Origin: Microthyrium microscopicum
Taxonomy: Eukaryota; Ascomycota; Dothideomycetes; Microthyriales; Microthyriaceae
Length of the DNA stretch: 64,000 bases
Direction: 5' to 3'
Assembly (NCBI GenBank): GCA_010405405.1
Contig: MU004234.1
Coordinates: 833,275 to 897,274, forward strand
The notes beneath the pieces are model-generated. The model saw only the letters and a list, made by a program, of their open reading frames with translations, ran no database searches and was not told the origin of the DNA. The first letter of the stretch is position 1; each line of letters opens with the position of its first letter. Positions 1 through 13,659 of this stretch are shown piece after piece. The translations under genes were made by a program, and so were the position numbers.

Positions 1-490
1 GTTATTTTAATCTTAGTAATCTACTTTGTGATCGTATTAAGTTTTTAGTTAAAACGCGTCTTAAGATATGTTAGTAAAGGGGCTCTATTTATAGTTAAAG
101 CTAGGTAGAACACTAGTTATTTAACGTAGTTTTATGCTATAATAAAGAACGCGTAGTATTGTATAAAATTAGCTATTAGTTAATTAAGGAACGATCGTAT
201 TAAATCCCTCTCTTTAAATATAAGTCCTCTTAATAGTACTTTAATTTCTCTTTATACTCCTATAAGTAGTAGTTTTAGGTTATCTTTTCGTTTCTATATT
301 GCCTCGTTTTTAATATAGGTAGCCTTCGTAATAATAATAACTATCTATTATGAATCTTTATCTATCTCTATAGCGCTAGCTATTACTTACGTCTAGTTAA
401 AAGTTACACTATTGTAATAGTCTTAATAAGATGAATCTAATGATAATGGTTTTATAGAATAATTCTAAGAAATTAATCTTTTAGTATGAT
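1..490. other. AT-rich flank not shared with the second retrotransposon copy
   Basis: This AT-rich stretch lies left of the point where the two gypsy copies become alignable (about 490-500). It does not match the 14589-15105 segment that should correspond to it. It keeps more TpG/CpA steps than the adjoining element. It could be another repeat family, a deletion or insertion junction, or a divergent 3' part of the element. No coding frame is evident. Confidence 0.4.
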
Positions 491-3400
491 GATGCTTTAA
501 TACTTTTAAGCTAATAGAAGTAAATTTCCTCTTATACTTTTAATATTATTAAATATAAGTAACTTTATATATTCTTCCTACTTAAAACTTACTATTTATA
601 CTTCCTAAGGCTCTTAAAATAGCTTCTTTAGATATTTTAAAGAAGAGTAGTTCTTAAAAGTCTAATAAGGAAAACTTTTCTTATTTAAATACCTATTAGA
701 AAATTATTAACGCTTTAAAGGAGAATAGGTAGGAGTAACTCTTACCTTATATAATCTATTTATATAAAAAGATTAAGACTAAGGTTCTATCTTCTTTACT
801 AAGTTATAAAGAAATTTCTATAGAGTTAGTTTATAACTTAGTTAAGTATTATTCTTATTTTATAAGTTTCTAGCTAATTAACTAAATCCTAAAGACTAAT
901 AAGAAAAAAGAAAATCTCTTTAGTAATACCTTTAGTAACGTCTCTTATCCTTACTATAAGTTTCTAATACCTTTTATAATACTAAAAATATCTTATTAAA
1001 TAATTTCTATTAATAATACTTCTACTTAGAAATTAGTATATATAATAGAAAGTTTAGACTTATTAGAAAGTAATTATAAAGCTAAGTATAGAACTTTTAT
1101 ATTCTTTAATTTATTATAAGTACGTAAGTTCTATATTAAGATTCTTATAATAGTTTTAACTTATAAATATAAGACTACTAAAAAAGAGTTAGTAAACTTA
1201 ATAAAATATTAAGAATTTATAAAGTAAAAGATAAAAAATTATAAAAATTAACTAGCTTTTACTAATAAAAGCCTAAAAGATATTTATAAGTATATTAAAA
1301 CTACTAAAGCTATATATAATAAATATAAGTAAAAGTTAAAATAAGTAAAACTTTAGAAATATAAACGTAAAATAAACTTAATAGTAATTTTAGAAAAGCT
1401 ATCTATTATGCGTAGTTATATAAATATAGTAAAACTAATTATTAAGAAGAGTATAAATTATTAAAAGAAGTAGGTTAAGTTCTTAAACTCTAATTAGTAT
1501 CTTACCTTTAAAGACGTTAAACTTTTAAGGAAGAAAGTAACTTAAGAATTACTCTTCTAGCTCTTAAAGTATTACTAAAAAAATAGAAGTATTTTAGTAA
1601 AAGTTACTAATATTTTAGTACTTATACTTTAGTAAGAAATCTATTAGTATCTAAGTACTTTATTCTTAACTAAGAATATTCTATTATTATTTTCTTATTT
1701 AAAGACTTCTATAATATATATAACTATAAAAGAAAAGTAGGAAAAGGCTTATAAGTATTATTAGAATTTATTATAAGTTTATACTTATAATAAGTATATT
1801 ATTAGTATATATAAAGAGAATAAAACTTTTTTCTTAAATAATGCTTATACTAACTATATATTTAATAGTAAGCCTTAAACTTATTTATTCTATAAGAACT
1901 ATATTTTACTATAAAGTTAGAAGAAAAGTCTAAATTCTATTATTATTTAGTTATCTACTTTTCTTAGTATTCCTAAGTTATTAATTAATAAAGAGTACTT
2001 TAGAATAGCTAAAATTATTATAAGATTAGTAGCTTAAGTAAAGCTCTTAAAGAATAAGAAGAAGAAGTAAATATAAGCTTTAAAGAGATAAGACTCTATA
2101 GGATTATAGTAGGATATATAATAGTAGTTCTTTAATATTCTTATATTTCTTAGTCTTATCTTATTAGTTTATTAAAGGGTAGACTTTAATAATAGTCTTA
2201 AGAATTATTAAGAAGATCTAAAGATAACTTATTATATTTAAATATTCTTAATAATAGTTCTAGAAATTACTAAAGAAATCTAAGGGTTTAGCTTATTTAT
2301 TATAGCTTATAATAATTTACTTAAATTAATAATAAAATAAAAGTAATTTCTTATAAATAGTTTCTTAAATAAATATAATTAAGAAAGGTTATAAAAGAGA
2401 TAATAAAAGATTAATTTTTTTTTTCTTTCTTATAGATACCTTACTTATATCTATATATAAAATAATCTCTTATTTAGAAATAGCTTTTTACTATCTCTAT
2501 CTTAATCTTAAATATTATAAGCTAGTACTAGGGTATATAAAATTATTAAGCGTTATAGTTAGCCTAAATATATTAGTATCCTATAAGAATCTTTTAGTTA
2601 TATCTATCTCTTATAGTAGACTAAGTTTAGAGTAATCTATAAAAAAAATCTCTACTTCTATAGTATTTAGTAATAAAGGATTAATACCCTAATAGTCTTT
2701 TTTAAGATTAGATACCTATTTATATAGATTTATTACCTTTAGTATAGATATATAAGTAATTAAAATAATAATTCTATTATAGTTTCTTAACTTTAATAAT
2801 TTATCTCTTTATTCTTATTATTCTAGTAATATAAAGATTAATTCTTAATCTACTATAGCTAGAAGGATTTCTTTCCTTATTAAGCTTTAATTTAAGGAGG
2901 TAGGAATATTATTATTCTTTTTTCTTATTAAATCTTATAGTATTATAGAATATTCTACTTTTTATATAATTTACTTTATCTACTCTAAATTACTTTATAC
3001 TAAAGTTAAAATTAGGTTAGAAGAAATATATTCTAATATTATAGGAGTCTTTAAGTTATTACTTAAGTTATAAATAGTTATTATAGAATATTTCTTTTTA
3101 TATCTATAAATACTTATTTTAGCTTCCTAAACTTTTCTTATAAGGTTAAAAGAGACTATAAATAGACTTAGATAATATCTCTTAATATTAAACCTCTTAA
3201 TATTAATTAACTCTATTAAAAGGTTTCTTAATCTATTAAGCTAGTCTTTCTTAATTATAATAGATATATTTATTTTATTTCTACGCTCTTTATTTAAAAC
3301 ACTTTTAAAGTTATTCTTATTTAATTACTTATACTTAAAATATAGCTAATTTTAATAATAATATTTATTTTCTTCTTACGTATATACTTATATAAGATAA

Positions 3401-5580
3401 TTTTTATAAATAAGGTTTTTAAGTACTCTTTTATTAAGTATCTTAAAAGTATATATTCTTAAAAAGTAAGCTTTTAAGACTTTATAAGAGCTAAACTATA
3501 CTACTTAGAACTTAGTTTTATTTAAGTTTTTAAGAAGTACGTAAGATTTTATAAGAAACTTAATAATAAAGTCTTCTTTTAAAATTATATTACTATTAAT
3601 AAGATTTAAGGCTATAGCTCGTTTTAATAAGGCGTTATAATAGACTTACCTAGTAGTTCTAACCTTCTCTAAGTAATTTTTAATAATTATATAAATAAGA
3701 GGTATAGTATTAGTTAATTTAGCCTATTTATCTTCTTTTACTTAGCTTATTTTAAAGTCTTTAGGATCTCTTCTATAAATAAGGAAGAAGAGAAATATTC
3801 TTAATATAGTATAAGCTTATACCTTAGTAATATAAACTACTTAATTTAAGTATAGATTCTAGTTAACTATAAGTTTTCCTTTTAAAAACTTAGTTAAGAA
3901 TATATCTAGTAGACTATTAAATTTCTTAACCTTCCTATTAGACTAAAGGTTATATAAAGCTATTAAGTAGTACTTAGTCTTTATCTATTATAATAAAAAT
4001 AGAATTACGTCTAAAATAAACTAAGATTTATTATTTAAGGTTAATAATTAAAAAGAACTATATTTTAAGATAATTTTTCTATAAATAAATTCTATAACTA
4101 TAAGAGTAGTAGTATTTAGTATTACTTTTATAATAAGTTATTTTATAGTATAGTTAATTATATAAATAATATACTAGTTCTTAAAGAGACTCTATAGAAG
4201 TTTATTAATTAGATTAATTCCCTAAGTCTTAAATAGCTATAGGTTTTATACTTAATAGTAAAACTTATATTTAAGCCTACTTTAATCTATTTATTAAACT
4301 TAATATATAGAATAAAACTTAGTAAATTCTTAGAAGTTATTCTTTATTCTTAGCTACTAACTTTTTAGTTTAAAGATACTAATAAAGCCTATATATAATA
4401 AGTACTTATATTAATTATATACTTTTTTAATAAAGTCTTAGTAGTAAAGGAAGTAAATATAAAGTAAACTAGTAAGTATCTTAGCTTTAGTAGAATCTTT
4501 TTCTAAAAATAAATATCTATATTTCCTTTTAATATTACTATTAGAATTAATCTAAAAATAATTAAGAATACTTTTCTAAAGCCTTTTTTATATATTAATA
4601 AGAATAGTATAATCTTTCTTTTCTAATGCTTTTTATAAGCTCTATATATAGAGAGCTTCTTATTCTTTTTATTCTTATAAAGGTTTTAATAAAGTAGCTT
4701 ATATCTTAAAAGATAAATTATTATTACTATCTTTAGGCTCTATTTCCTAAATAATATTAATTTATTCTTTTTAAAAGTTTAGATAATAATTAAGAGTATT
4801 AAAAACTATTACTTAAAAACTTTTATAGTATATAAAGATAAGATTAAATTCTTAGAACTCTTTAATCTATTAAGTAATACGTTAAGTATTATTCTTAATT
4901 ATATTTATATACTATAAGCTATTATAATTTATAATTACTTTAGTAGTTTTCTCTAAAAAATAGTATTAGTATTTTTTAATTATATTTTTAACTATAAGAA
5001 GCTCCTTCTTATATATTAGATAATTAAGTTTAGCTCTACTTAGCTTATAACTATTAAAGGTAACTAGGTACTATTTACTTTAGTTATTTTCTTATACTAG
5101 TTTATAGCTAATTATATAATTTAAAATATTTATCTAAAGCTTTATAAACTTTTATAAATTATATACTACTAAGATAGATAATAAGGTTAATAGAGTCTTA
5201 ATTTTATTAAAGGCTATAGTATATTAATAAGTCTAAGTAATAGAGTAGTACTTTTTCTTCCTAATATCTAGATTAGCTTCTTTTAAAAAATTAAAGATAA
5301 AAGTAGTAATCTTAGTAAAGTTCTTAATATACTACTAATAATATAAGGTAAAACTAAGAAATTAATATACTTTATATAAGTTCTTAAGTATAGGTTAGAA
5401 CTTAATTAAAGTAGTCTTTTTATATAAAGGTTAGATTTATTAACTTTTTACTTTATAACTATAAAATTTAATTTTCTTAATCTTAAAGATATATTTATTA
5501 AAATAAGCGTAGAGCTTATTATTTTAAAGGATCTTTAAAATCTAGGTAATATATTTATAATATTCCTTTATAGTATTTAA

Positions 5581-5610
5581 GTAAATAATAATATTATTTA
5601 GATAAATAAC
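5581..5610 (-). pseudogene. Reverse transcriptase catalytic motif remnant
   Basis: Read on the minus strand, these ten codons give V-I-Y-L-N-N-I-I-I-Y. This matches the gypsy reverse-transcriptase block around the catalytic YLDD, with both catalytic Asp codons apparently turned to Asn. It fixes the superfamily and the strand of the element. The matching part of copy 2 falls inside the assembly gap. Confidence 0.7.
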
Positions 5611-8600
5611 TATATAGATTAATAAAAAGAGCTAAAAAAATATATTTATTATATGCTAGAAAAATAATAGTATATTTATTAATCTAAAAAATATAATAAG
5701 GAACTTATACTTCTTAGACTTAGTATTAAAGGCTATTTTCTTAATATTTTTTTTTACTATATAAACTTACTAATAGCTTAATAAAAGGTTAAACTTAAAG
5801 AAGAATTTTACTCTATTAATAGTATTAAGATACTTATTAATTTATAGTAAAAAATAAGTATCTTTATACGTAACTATATTAAATAGATAATAGTTAATAT
5901 ATATTCTCTATTTTTCTTTTAATTTTAATATAAATAAAATAGAAAAACCTTAAAAACTTCTTAAGACTCTAATAAGTTTTTTAATAAGTAGTTTTTAAAT
6001 CTATTTTTTCTACTCTTCTAATTATAGGTTAGATATTTAATAATAAGCTTAGTTATAAGAAGGAGTATTCTCTATAAAGATTTTATAATTAAACTTAAAG
6101 TATAGTAAAAGTTTAGAAAGAGTATAATAAAAAGATTTATAATAATTATTTAAAAGTTTCTATATACTTTTATTTTCTAGAGTAAGTTTATTAATATTAA
6201 AGTTATTAATTATTAAAAAAATATTAAGCTATTTCTATATTTCTTAAATTAGCTAAAAAACGTTTTTAACTTTATTTTTTATTCTTTTTACTTTATTCTA
6301 AAGTACTTAAAAGATTATATAGAGAAAGCTAGCTATAAATTACTCTATTTATTTTAAGTAGCTTTCTTTATTTTAGAGAAGCTTTACTTAGCGTTCTATA
6401 GTAAGCTTATAAGTATATAAGCCTCTTAAATATTACTTTATAAGCTTAATTCGCCTTATTATTTAATTAATCTATAGATTATATAATTAAAACTATAAGA
6501 GTCTAAAAATAATATTAAAATTAAGGATATTTAGAATATAAGCCTTAAAGTAGCTATAAAAGGTCTTAATATAATAAAGTAAGTAAATCTTAAAAAAAGT
6601 TATAACTATATAGCTATTTATAAGAGTAACTTCTTTTTTTAGAATAAGTATTATAAGAGCTTTAAATTTTTTAATAATTTTTTAACTAATATAAATAGAG
6701 TTAGCTTCTAAGTCTAAGAGAATTATAATCTTAATAAAATAATTTTTATAATATAAGTAAATAGGTAGATATAAAAAAGTATTACTATATTTACTTATAT
6801 AGTTAAAGAAAGCTTATTAGTTATTATATAAATAAGTAGAGTATTCTAATTCTAAGCTAAAAAATTTCTATTTATTTCTTAGTAATAATAGTTTTTTAAA
6901 CCTTATTATTATTAATTAAGCTTTTTATAATTTATAGTATAATAGCTAAGTTTATTATAATTTTAGTACTTAAGTTTAAAGTTATTTATAAAAACTTTTT
7001 TATCTTTAAAGTCCTTTTTATAAAAGAGCTATAACTTTTTATTAAAGTTAAATTTCCTAAAATATTAAGTATTACGTTATTCTTTAAAATAGTAATTTTA
7101 ACTATTTATAGCGTTAAGCTACTTTAAAATTTTATTATTTAACTTAAGCTTATTATTAGTATAGCTTTTACTATTAACTTCCTTAAAATATTTTTTAAAA
7201 CTAGTATTTAGAATAAGCTTTTTATCTTTCTTAAAATTAAAAGAGATTTTATTAAGCTATCTTAACTTATAAGTATTATAAGTATTATATATATTTTAGT
7301 AGAAGTTTATATTATATTTAATAATTTTTTATTTAAAGGCTAAAATATTAACTATAAAGTTAAGAATAGTACTATACTTATACTTAGCTTTAAGAGTAAT
7401 TTATTCTTTAAGGCTTCCTTAGATTTAAATATCTATTTTATAATTAATAAATATAGAATTTATTTAAGTTTATAAGATATAAAGATAATAAATAAATTCC
7501 TTAGTAAAGAAAACTTATAATATATAATTTTACTAAATACTAACCTTAAGTATATCTTTTTTAATACTAAATATAAGTTAAAAGTAAGTAAAGAAGTAAA
7601 ATAAACTTTTAAGTATCTTAAATTCCTTTATAGCTTATTACTAGGCTAAGTTAGCCTATAAGAAATATTACTTAATAAGGAAATATTCTTTAATCTTAAT
7701 AATTTTTTACTACTTAAGTAAGGTAGAATCTAATAAAAGAATATCTTTATTAGCCTTAAAGGTATAAAGAAAGCTCTTAGTTTAAGTATTATATTTACTT
7801 AATTTCTTAAAGAATAAACTATTAAGAAGTATCTTAAACTTAGTTAAATATTATTTTTATTCCTAAGGAATATTCCTTATTATTTTAATAAGTTTTTAAG
7901 AACTAAAAGTTTAAAAGAGTAATTTAATAGTTTTATTTAATTTCTTACTTAGTTTTCCTATAAGGTTTAAGTAAGTAATACTTATTTATAAAGTTTCTTA
8001 AATTAAAGCCTAAGTTTAAATATAAGCCTTAATTTTATTTACTTAGTAATTTTAAATACGTAGAGTAAACTTATTTATATTAAAATAAGAAGTTAATTTA
8101 ATAATATAATTTACTATCTTTTAGTACTAAGTATATTAAATATCTTTTATAAGTTTAAGGCTATAATTTTATTTAATTTACTTATTAGTAGTAAAGTAAA
8201 ATAATACTTCTTAAAAAGAAATAGGCTTATTTATAAACTACTAATTTTTATTATTATTATATTAAAAAGTTTAGTTATAAGTTTAAGAAATATAGTTAGG
8301 TCCTTTAAAAGTATAGTTTTAAGCTTAAAAAAGAGTTTATAGTTTAGTAAGAGAATAATTAATAATTTAGAGATTAACTTAATATATATTAGTAGAATAG
8401 TTTAAAGCTTAAGGCCTTAATTACTAAATATTAGTAACCTAAGTTATAAAGTTAAGATTAAGATTTAGTATATTAGGAAAATTATCTAGTAATATAAAAG
8501 TAAGTTACTTATTTTAAAGACTTAGATTAATAACTTAAGCTTAGTATTATACTTACTAAGTATCTTATCTTATAGCTTAGGCTATAATATTATTATACTA

Positions 8601-9274
8601 GTTATTTATTTTAGTAAAAGAAAGTAATAGTTTTAATAAAAAGTATAATTTTAGTAAAATAAAAAAAAAGTCTTAAGATTTAGAAGTTTTTATACTAAAG
8701 TTAATTAAATAGAATTTAAAGTTAAGAAATTATTTTAAAGTAGATTTTTATACTTTCTTAGTATAGATAAGATCTTAATCTAATTTCCTAAAATAACTTA
8801 AAGCTAAGAGTTTATATTATTACTTATTAGCTTTAATCTATATAGTAAAGTTTCTATAATATTATCCTAAGGGATTTTCTAAGAAAAAGTTCCTATATTT
8901 TATCTAATAGTTATATAATTAATATAATAAAGATTAATAAGAATAAGAAAAGTATTATTATAAGAGAAATAATTTTTATAATATATTTAATAATCTTTAA
9001 AGTAGTAGTTTAAATTAAAGATAATTTAAGATATTTTTAAAATATATTATAATAGAGAATATTATTATATATAATATTCTAAGAATTGTTTCTTAATATA
9101 TAGTTACTAAGTATTAAACTATAATAAGGCTAGCTAATTAGGAAATAGTATTCTTAGAGTATATCTTACTAGATATTAATTCTAAGTAATTATTACTAAT
9201 ATAGTAAATCTAAGGATTCTTATAAGAGGTCTATTATCTAAAAGTCTTAATTAAATTAAATTATTACTACTAAA

Positions 9275-9426
9275 TATTATAAGAATATAAGAAATAAAGC
9301 GTAGTTAATTACTATAAGAGTCTAAGAGCCTAATATAGTTTTTAAGATACGCTAATTAAGGGATTATATCATCCTTAATTAAGTCCTATAATTATCTAAT
9401 CCCTTGGCATGTTCTTTATCACAATA
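9275..9426 (-). repeat. LTR of gypsy copy 1 (152 bp)
   Basis: This LTR aligns end to end with the two LTRs of copy 2 and has a one-base length difference. The ends read TATTATAAG and CACAATA, mutated forms of the TG...CA ends kept in copy 2. The sequence right after it is TCTTA, which would be one half of a 5-bp target duplication. Its partner lies outside the window. Confidence 0.85.
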
Positions 9427-10086
9427 TCTTAGCGTGAGTTCTGTCGGGTTGGCCATCCTACCTGTATCTGGCGACGCAAGCCACGTTGCTTCCAAGATCC
9501 GCTTATCCTCTCATCTCCTTCATAAATCTGCATACTGCGATAATCTTGCCGCAGTGATCGTGGTTGACTCAGACTGCCGCCCACCCACATATTGCCCAAT
9601 AGAAGAGCTACATCTACTAGTAGTAAGCGTCTAGGCGTTCCAACAGTACGCTACTGCAGATATAAACGAAATGCTTTGTTCGATTCGGAACGATTGCGCC
9701 TGCAGTATGCACTGCTGCAGACCCATGTGCATAGCTTGAGCTTCAATTTCAAACAAAGCAAACCTGACCTTCTGCGAAGTACGAAAATGCGCTGTGCAAG
9801 ACCTATTAGCCAATTGAGTTCAAGCCAAATAGTAACAGCAATGAATACCTACCTATCGAAAAAGCCACTCAAGTTCTGCAGTACTTATCCTGCTAGCAGT
9901 GGGTCCGCTTGTAAAGTCACTTTAAATCTCTGAGCCGGCCGGTCTAGAATTAACAGGTATGACTTTGACAGACTTCAGAGGTTTTAAAGACGGTTTTCTG
10001 CAAACCTCGAATCAGCACTCAAAACAGGAAGACTCATCCACTTTTTTTATATTCATTTCGAATCTACTCACAAGTGTGTTATTTCA
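9427..10086. other. 5' flank of the NOS-like gene
   Basis: This is ordinary, non-RIP sequence between the retrotransposon LTR and the NOS-like start codon. Short open frames occur but lack codon bias, recognisable motifs or splice structure. It should contain the NOS promoter. I see no convincing TATA element. Confidence 0.5.
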
Positions 10087-13000
10087 ATGTCTGAAGCTAT
10101 ATCCTCTCTCCAGAATCTCGCGATTACCTCACCACCCAAAGAAGCTTTTGTTGGAGCTTCTGGTGAGGTAAAGCCTCCGAGCGGCGTTTCTAGCCATGAA
10201 AAGGTCTTCAACGACACCGAAACTATTCAACCGACTGAGAGTATACTTGCTGATGGCACTATCTCGAAAGCATACAACGGCGTAGCTGCGGAGGTTGTTC
10301 CTGGAATAGTGCCCAATAACTCCCTTCCACCACCATGTGCTGCCGGAATGAAAGTCTACAAAGAAGCCCAAAAGGAGTTTGACCGAATACGAAACTCGCA
10401 TCGAACGCTAGCTCCAACGGGCTGTACTCCTGAGTTCTGTCAGTCTGGTCGCATGGTATCAACAAACGAGCCTCGTGTCGGTCGAAACCGTCCTCTTGCT
10501 GAAATACAGCAGGAAGCGGTTGATTTTCTGAGAGAATGTCGAGACCACGACGTGATCGAATCCGATGAGAATCTGGACAAGCGAATCAAGGAAGCACTTG
10601 TTCAGATCTCGAATACCGCAATAGTTGCAGCTGTGACAGACAAAGATGGTCATACATCAGAAGGTTTAGCTGGAGGAACTTGGTACCAGCTTCCAGAGGA
10701 GCTCGAGTATGGGCTGAGAGCATCATGGCGTAATGCTCGACGATGTATTATGCGATCAGAACATGGTTAGTCACTCCCTGATATCATTGTTCAATCTACA
10801 ACTCGACAGACTTCCCAACTAGAGCTAGATACAATGTGAGCATCTGCTAATCGTATGCAGAGCATCTCGCACTATGCGATCTGAGAAGAGTACAATCCAG
10901 CAGAGAAATGGCCCGCACCATTGCCAAAGGAATGCAAGAAGCCTTCAACCGAGGACATATTCTCCCTACAGTATTTGTCTTTCCACCGCGCCAGCCTGGC
11001 AAAAAGGGCCCTATGATATGGAACAATCAAATAATGGCTTTCGCTGGCTATAAACTTGATGATGGGTCTATACTGGGCGATCCTGCAAACGTTGACCTTA
11101 CTGAGGGCATGATTGAGTTTGGATGGAAACCTCCTATCAATAAAACTCGATGGGACTTTTTACCTTTGATAACGATGGCTGAGAATGATGAACCATACAT
11201 GATGGAGCTTCCCCAGGAACTGAGAAGAACGGTTTCGATCACTCACCCGCGGTACGAGAAGGAATTTCGGGAATTAGACCTTCGTTGGGTTCTAGCTCCA
11301 GCATTGAGCAGATTGGGATTCGACATCGGTGGTAATCAGTATACAGCATCGCCTTTCATTGGATGGTTTATGGATGCTGAGATTGGTATTCGAAATCTGG
11401 CAGACTCCTTTCGGTACAATGTGCTACCAGATGTCATCGATGCATTGAAGATGAGCCCCGAGCCCGAGACTGATTTCGATGATTTACCCGAATATATGCG
11501 CCTTGTCGCACTTGTAAGTCCAAATCATGGCTCTACAAGATATGTTACTAATTTATAATCAGTCTAGAGCACAAGCTGAGCTAAATTTTGCCGTCTACTA
11601 TTCGTACCTACATGACCACGTTCATATGATCGACACCCTTTCTGGGTCCATTGAATATCAGAACTATGATGAAGATCGAAACGACGAGATTGGATACAGA
11701 CTTCCGGCAGAGCCTTACTGGATCTCTCCACCACAAGGCTCAATAGTCCCAATATGGCACAAAGGTGGCCTTCCCAATTACCAACCGAAACCCATGGTCT
11801 GCAAACATCTTCAGGATCCAGTCAATGCCTGGCGCAGAGAAACGCCAGAGGAAAAGAGGAGAACAAAGAAAGGCTTGATCAAAACCATCACAGATGCCAA
11901 CGAAGCACGTCCAAGGCTAAGAATCTTCTCATGCAGCGCAGGAGTCAATGCTGGAAAAATGGCCCACAAATTGTATGAAACAATGCAAAGGCTAGTCCAT
12001 GAGGTTGATGATCCTTTCGATGTGGAAGTGGAAAGGCCTCTTAACCAACTTGACCTCGCTGAAGCTGGACCTGAAGATATCATTTTGATCATTGCAAGTA
12101 CTACAGGAAGAGGTGAGATTCCTCGTAACGCGAAGCGATTCGTCGAGCGCTGGTCATCTGCTGAGACGTTGTCTTCACCTCCTCGATTTTCTTGCTTTGC
12201 AAATGGTGATTCCACTTATGGAGACACTTATAATATCGCCGGCAAAACCATCCAACAACTCATGACCACACTAGGCTGTCGACCATTGCTGGGTCATTGT
12301 TTTGCTGGAGATACTGCCATTAACAATCCGGACTGGGAGTCATTCACACATTGGCTGGAAAATATAGATCATCTGATCCTTGGAAACCACCACAAAATCC
12401 AACTACCAACCAGCTTGACTGACATGGGGCACCAAACAACAACTATGGTTGAAATGCCCACTGCAACACTTGTCAAAAAGACTCAGCTTGATCCGAAGGG
12501 TATTGTTCATATCACTTTGGACGTTGGCGATAAGAAATATCAGGAAATGGATCACGTAAAGATATTGGCACCCAATCCCGATTACGAAGTGGAAAGAGCT
12601 TTAGCCGCACTAAAGTTGGCACCAGAAGAGAGGTTCACTTGGCATCATCAGGATGCGATAAACTTTCTGAGCAGATATGTTGATCTTGATCATTGCTTCA
12701 AAGAGTTGGACTGGTATCCAGGATTCAGTTGTCTTTCTGAGGAGAAGCAAACCGAGTTGAGAAATGCCAAAGCTCTAGCGGTTATCGAAGGACTGGAAAA
12801 CATCAATTACGACTCTGCACTTCTCGAGAAGATTTGCAAGGACATGGCCAGTATTGTACCCCGTCTGTATTCGGTAGCCTCATGCCCTGTCTACTCCAAC
12901 ACAGACGCGATTAAGGAAGAAGACAGCGGCAACGTAGTCGACATCATGGTCAAAGTCAATCCTTCTGGTCGCTTCAGCGAAGTATTCCTGCTGAATGCTA

Positions 13001-13659
13001 AAATCGGAGCTCAAATGAGATTTGGTCTTACCAGTCCGGACACCTGGCAATTGATTCAAGCTCAAAAGCCGAATGCACCTTTGATAGCAATTGCCACTGG
13101 CTCTGGCATTGGACCTGTTCGTGCTCTTCTTCAACGGCGAATGATTGATATCACTCGCACCACAGGAGGTACTGGTCGCCCACGAGGCAAAATGAGCTCA
13201 GTGACTGCTGAAGTCCCTACATCAATATACTCTGGCTCCCGAAGAGGCTCGGTCAGTAGCATTGGCTCCGGCTCGCGTCGTGGAATCAAGGATATCAATC
13301 ACCATGCCCATCTTGGGGTTGGCAGCACTCGTGGTTCTGTCAGTCTGTTTGCTGGTTTCAAGACTGAGGATTCAGATCTCATTCAGACCATCATCCGCCC
13401 AGCTTCGCACACTGGTATACTAGATATCGTCGAGCTTTGCCCGAGTAACTCTGAGATGGTCAGGATTCAGGATCATATCCTTCTTCAAAGCGTCAAGGAC
13501 AAGTTGGCAGAGAAGCTCCGCGATCCATCGTGCATCGTGTTTGTATGTGCCAATGAGTGGGCAGCAGAGGGCGCAGTTGTTAATTTGTCACTCATTGCCG
13601 GCGGTAATGTTAAAGACTTGTTAGCAGAGAGATATATCGAGGAAATATTCCGCGGGTAA
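10087..13659 (+). CDS. Nitric oxide synthase-like flavohemoprotein (fungal NOS)
   Basis: This is a predicted NOS-type enzyme that would oxidise L-arginine to NO and citrulline using NADPH. Three exons (10087-10765, 10861-11513, 11563-13659) encode 1142 residues; introns are 95 and 49 bp. The oxygenase domain (about 105-530) has a CTPEFC zinc-type Cys pair (113/118), the haem-ligand motif SWRNARRC with Cys220, and GWFMDAEIG with the arginine-binding Glu near 400. A basic linker (about 533-555) precedes a flavodoxin-like domain (about 563-715, FANGD at 656). This is followed by an FAD domain with RLYSVAS (about 878) and an NADPH loop GSGIGPVR (about 957). Two oddities stand out: the first FMN loop reads SAGVNAGK instead of a TETGKS-type loop, and a Ser/Gly/Arg-rich insert with repeated GSRRG/GSTRG units lies at about 973-1047. 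The length matches animal NOS. The gene sits alone between two RIP-mutated gypsy copies. Confidence 0.93.

Larger units (their letters stand above)
491..9426 (-). mobile_element. Ty3/gypsy LTR retrotransposon, copy 1 (RIP-inactivated, left end truncated or beyond the window)
   Basis: This is a degenerate Ty3/gypsy retrotransposon, alignable along its length with the copy at 14438-23826. Nearly all differences between the copies are C/T or G/A transitions, CpA and TpG are nearly absent, and every frame is full of TAA/TAG. Orientation is minus. Positions 5581-5610, read on the minus strand, give a reverse-transcriptase core in which YLNN stands where gypsy elements have YLDD, as expected if both aspartate codons were hit by G-to-A changes. 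The right-hand LTR (the 5' LTR in this orientation) is at 9275-9426. The left LTR is not in the window. This copy looks more AT-converted than copy 2. No functional protein can be made from it. Confidence 0.85.

Noticed and set aside
9592-9933. 113-codon frame upstream of the NOS-like gene
   Set aside because: It overlaps an opposite frame, has no codon bias, domain or splice continuity, and lies where the promoter is expected.
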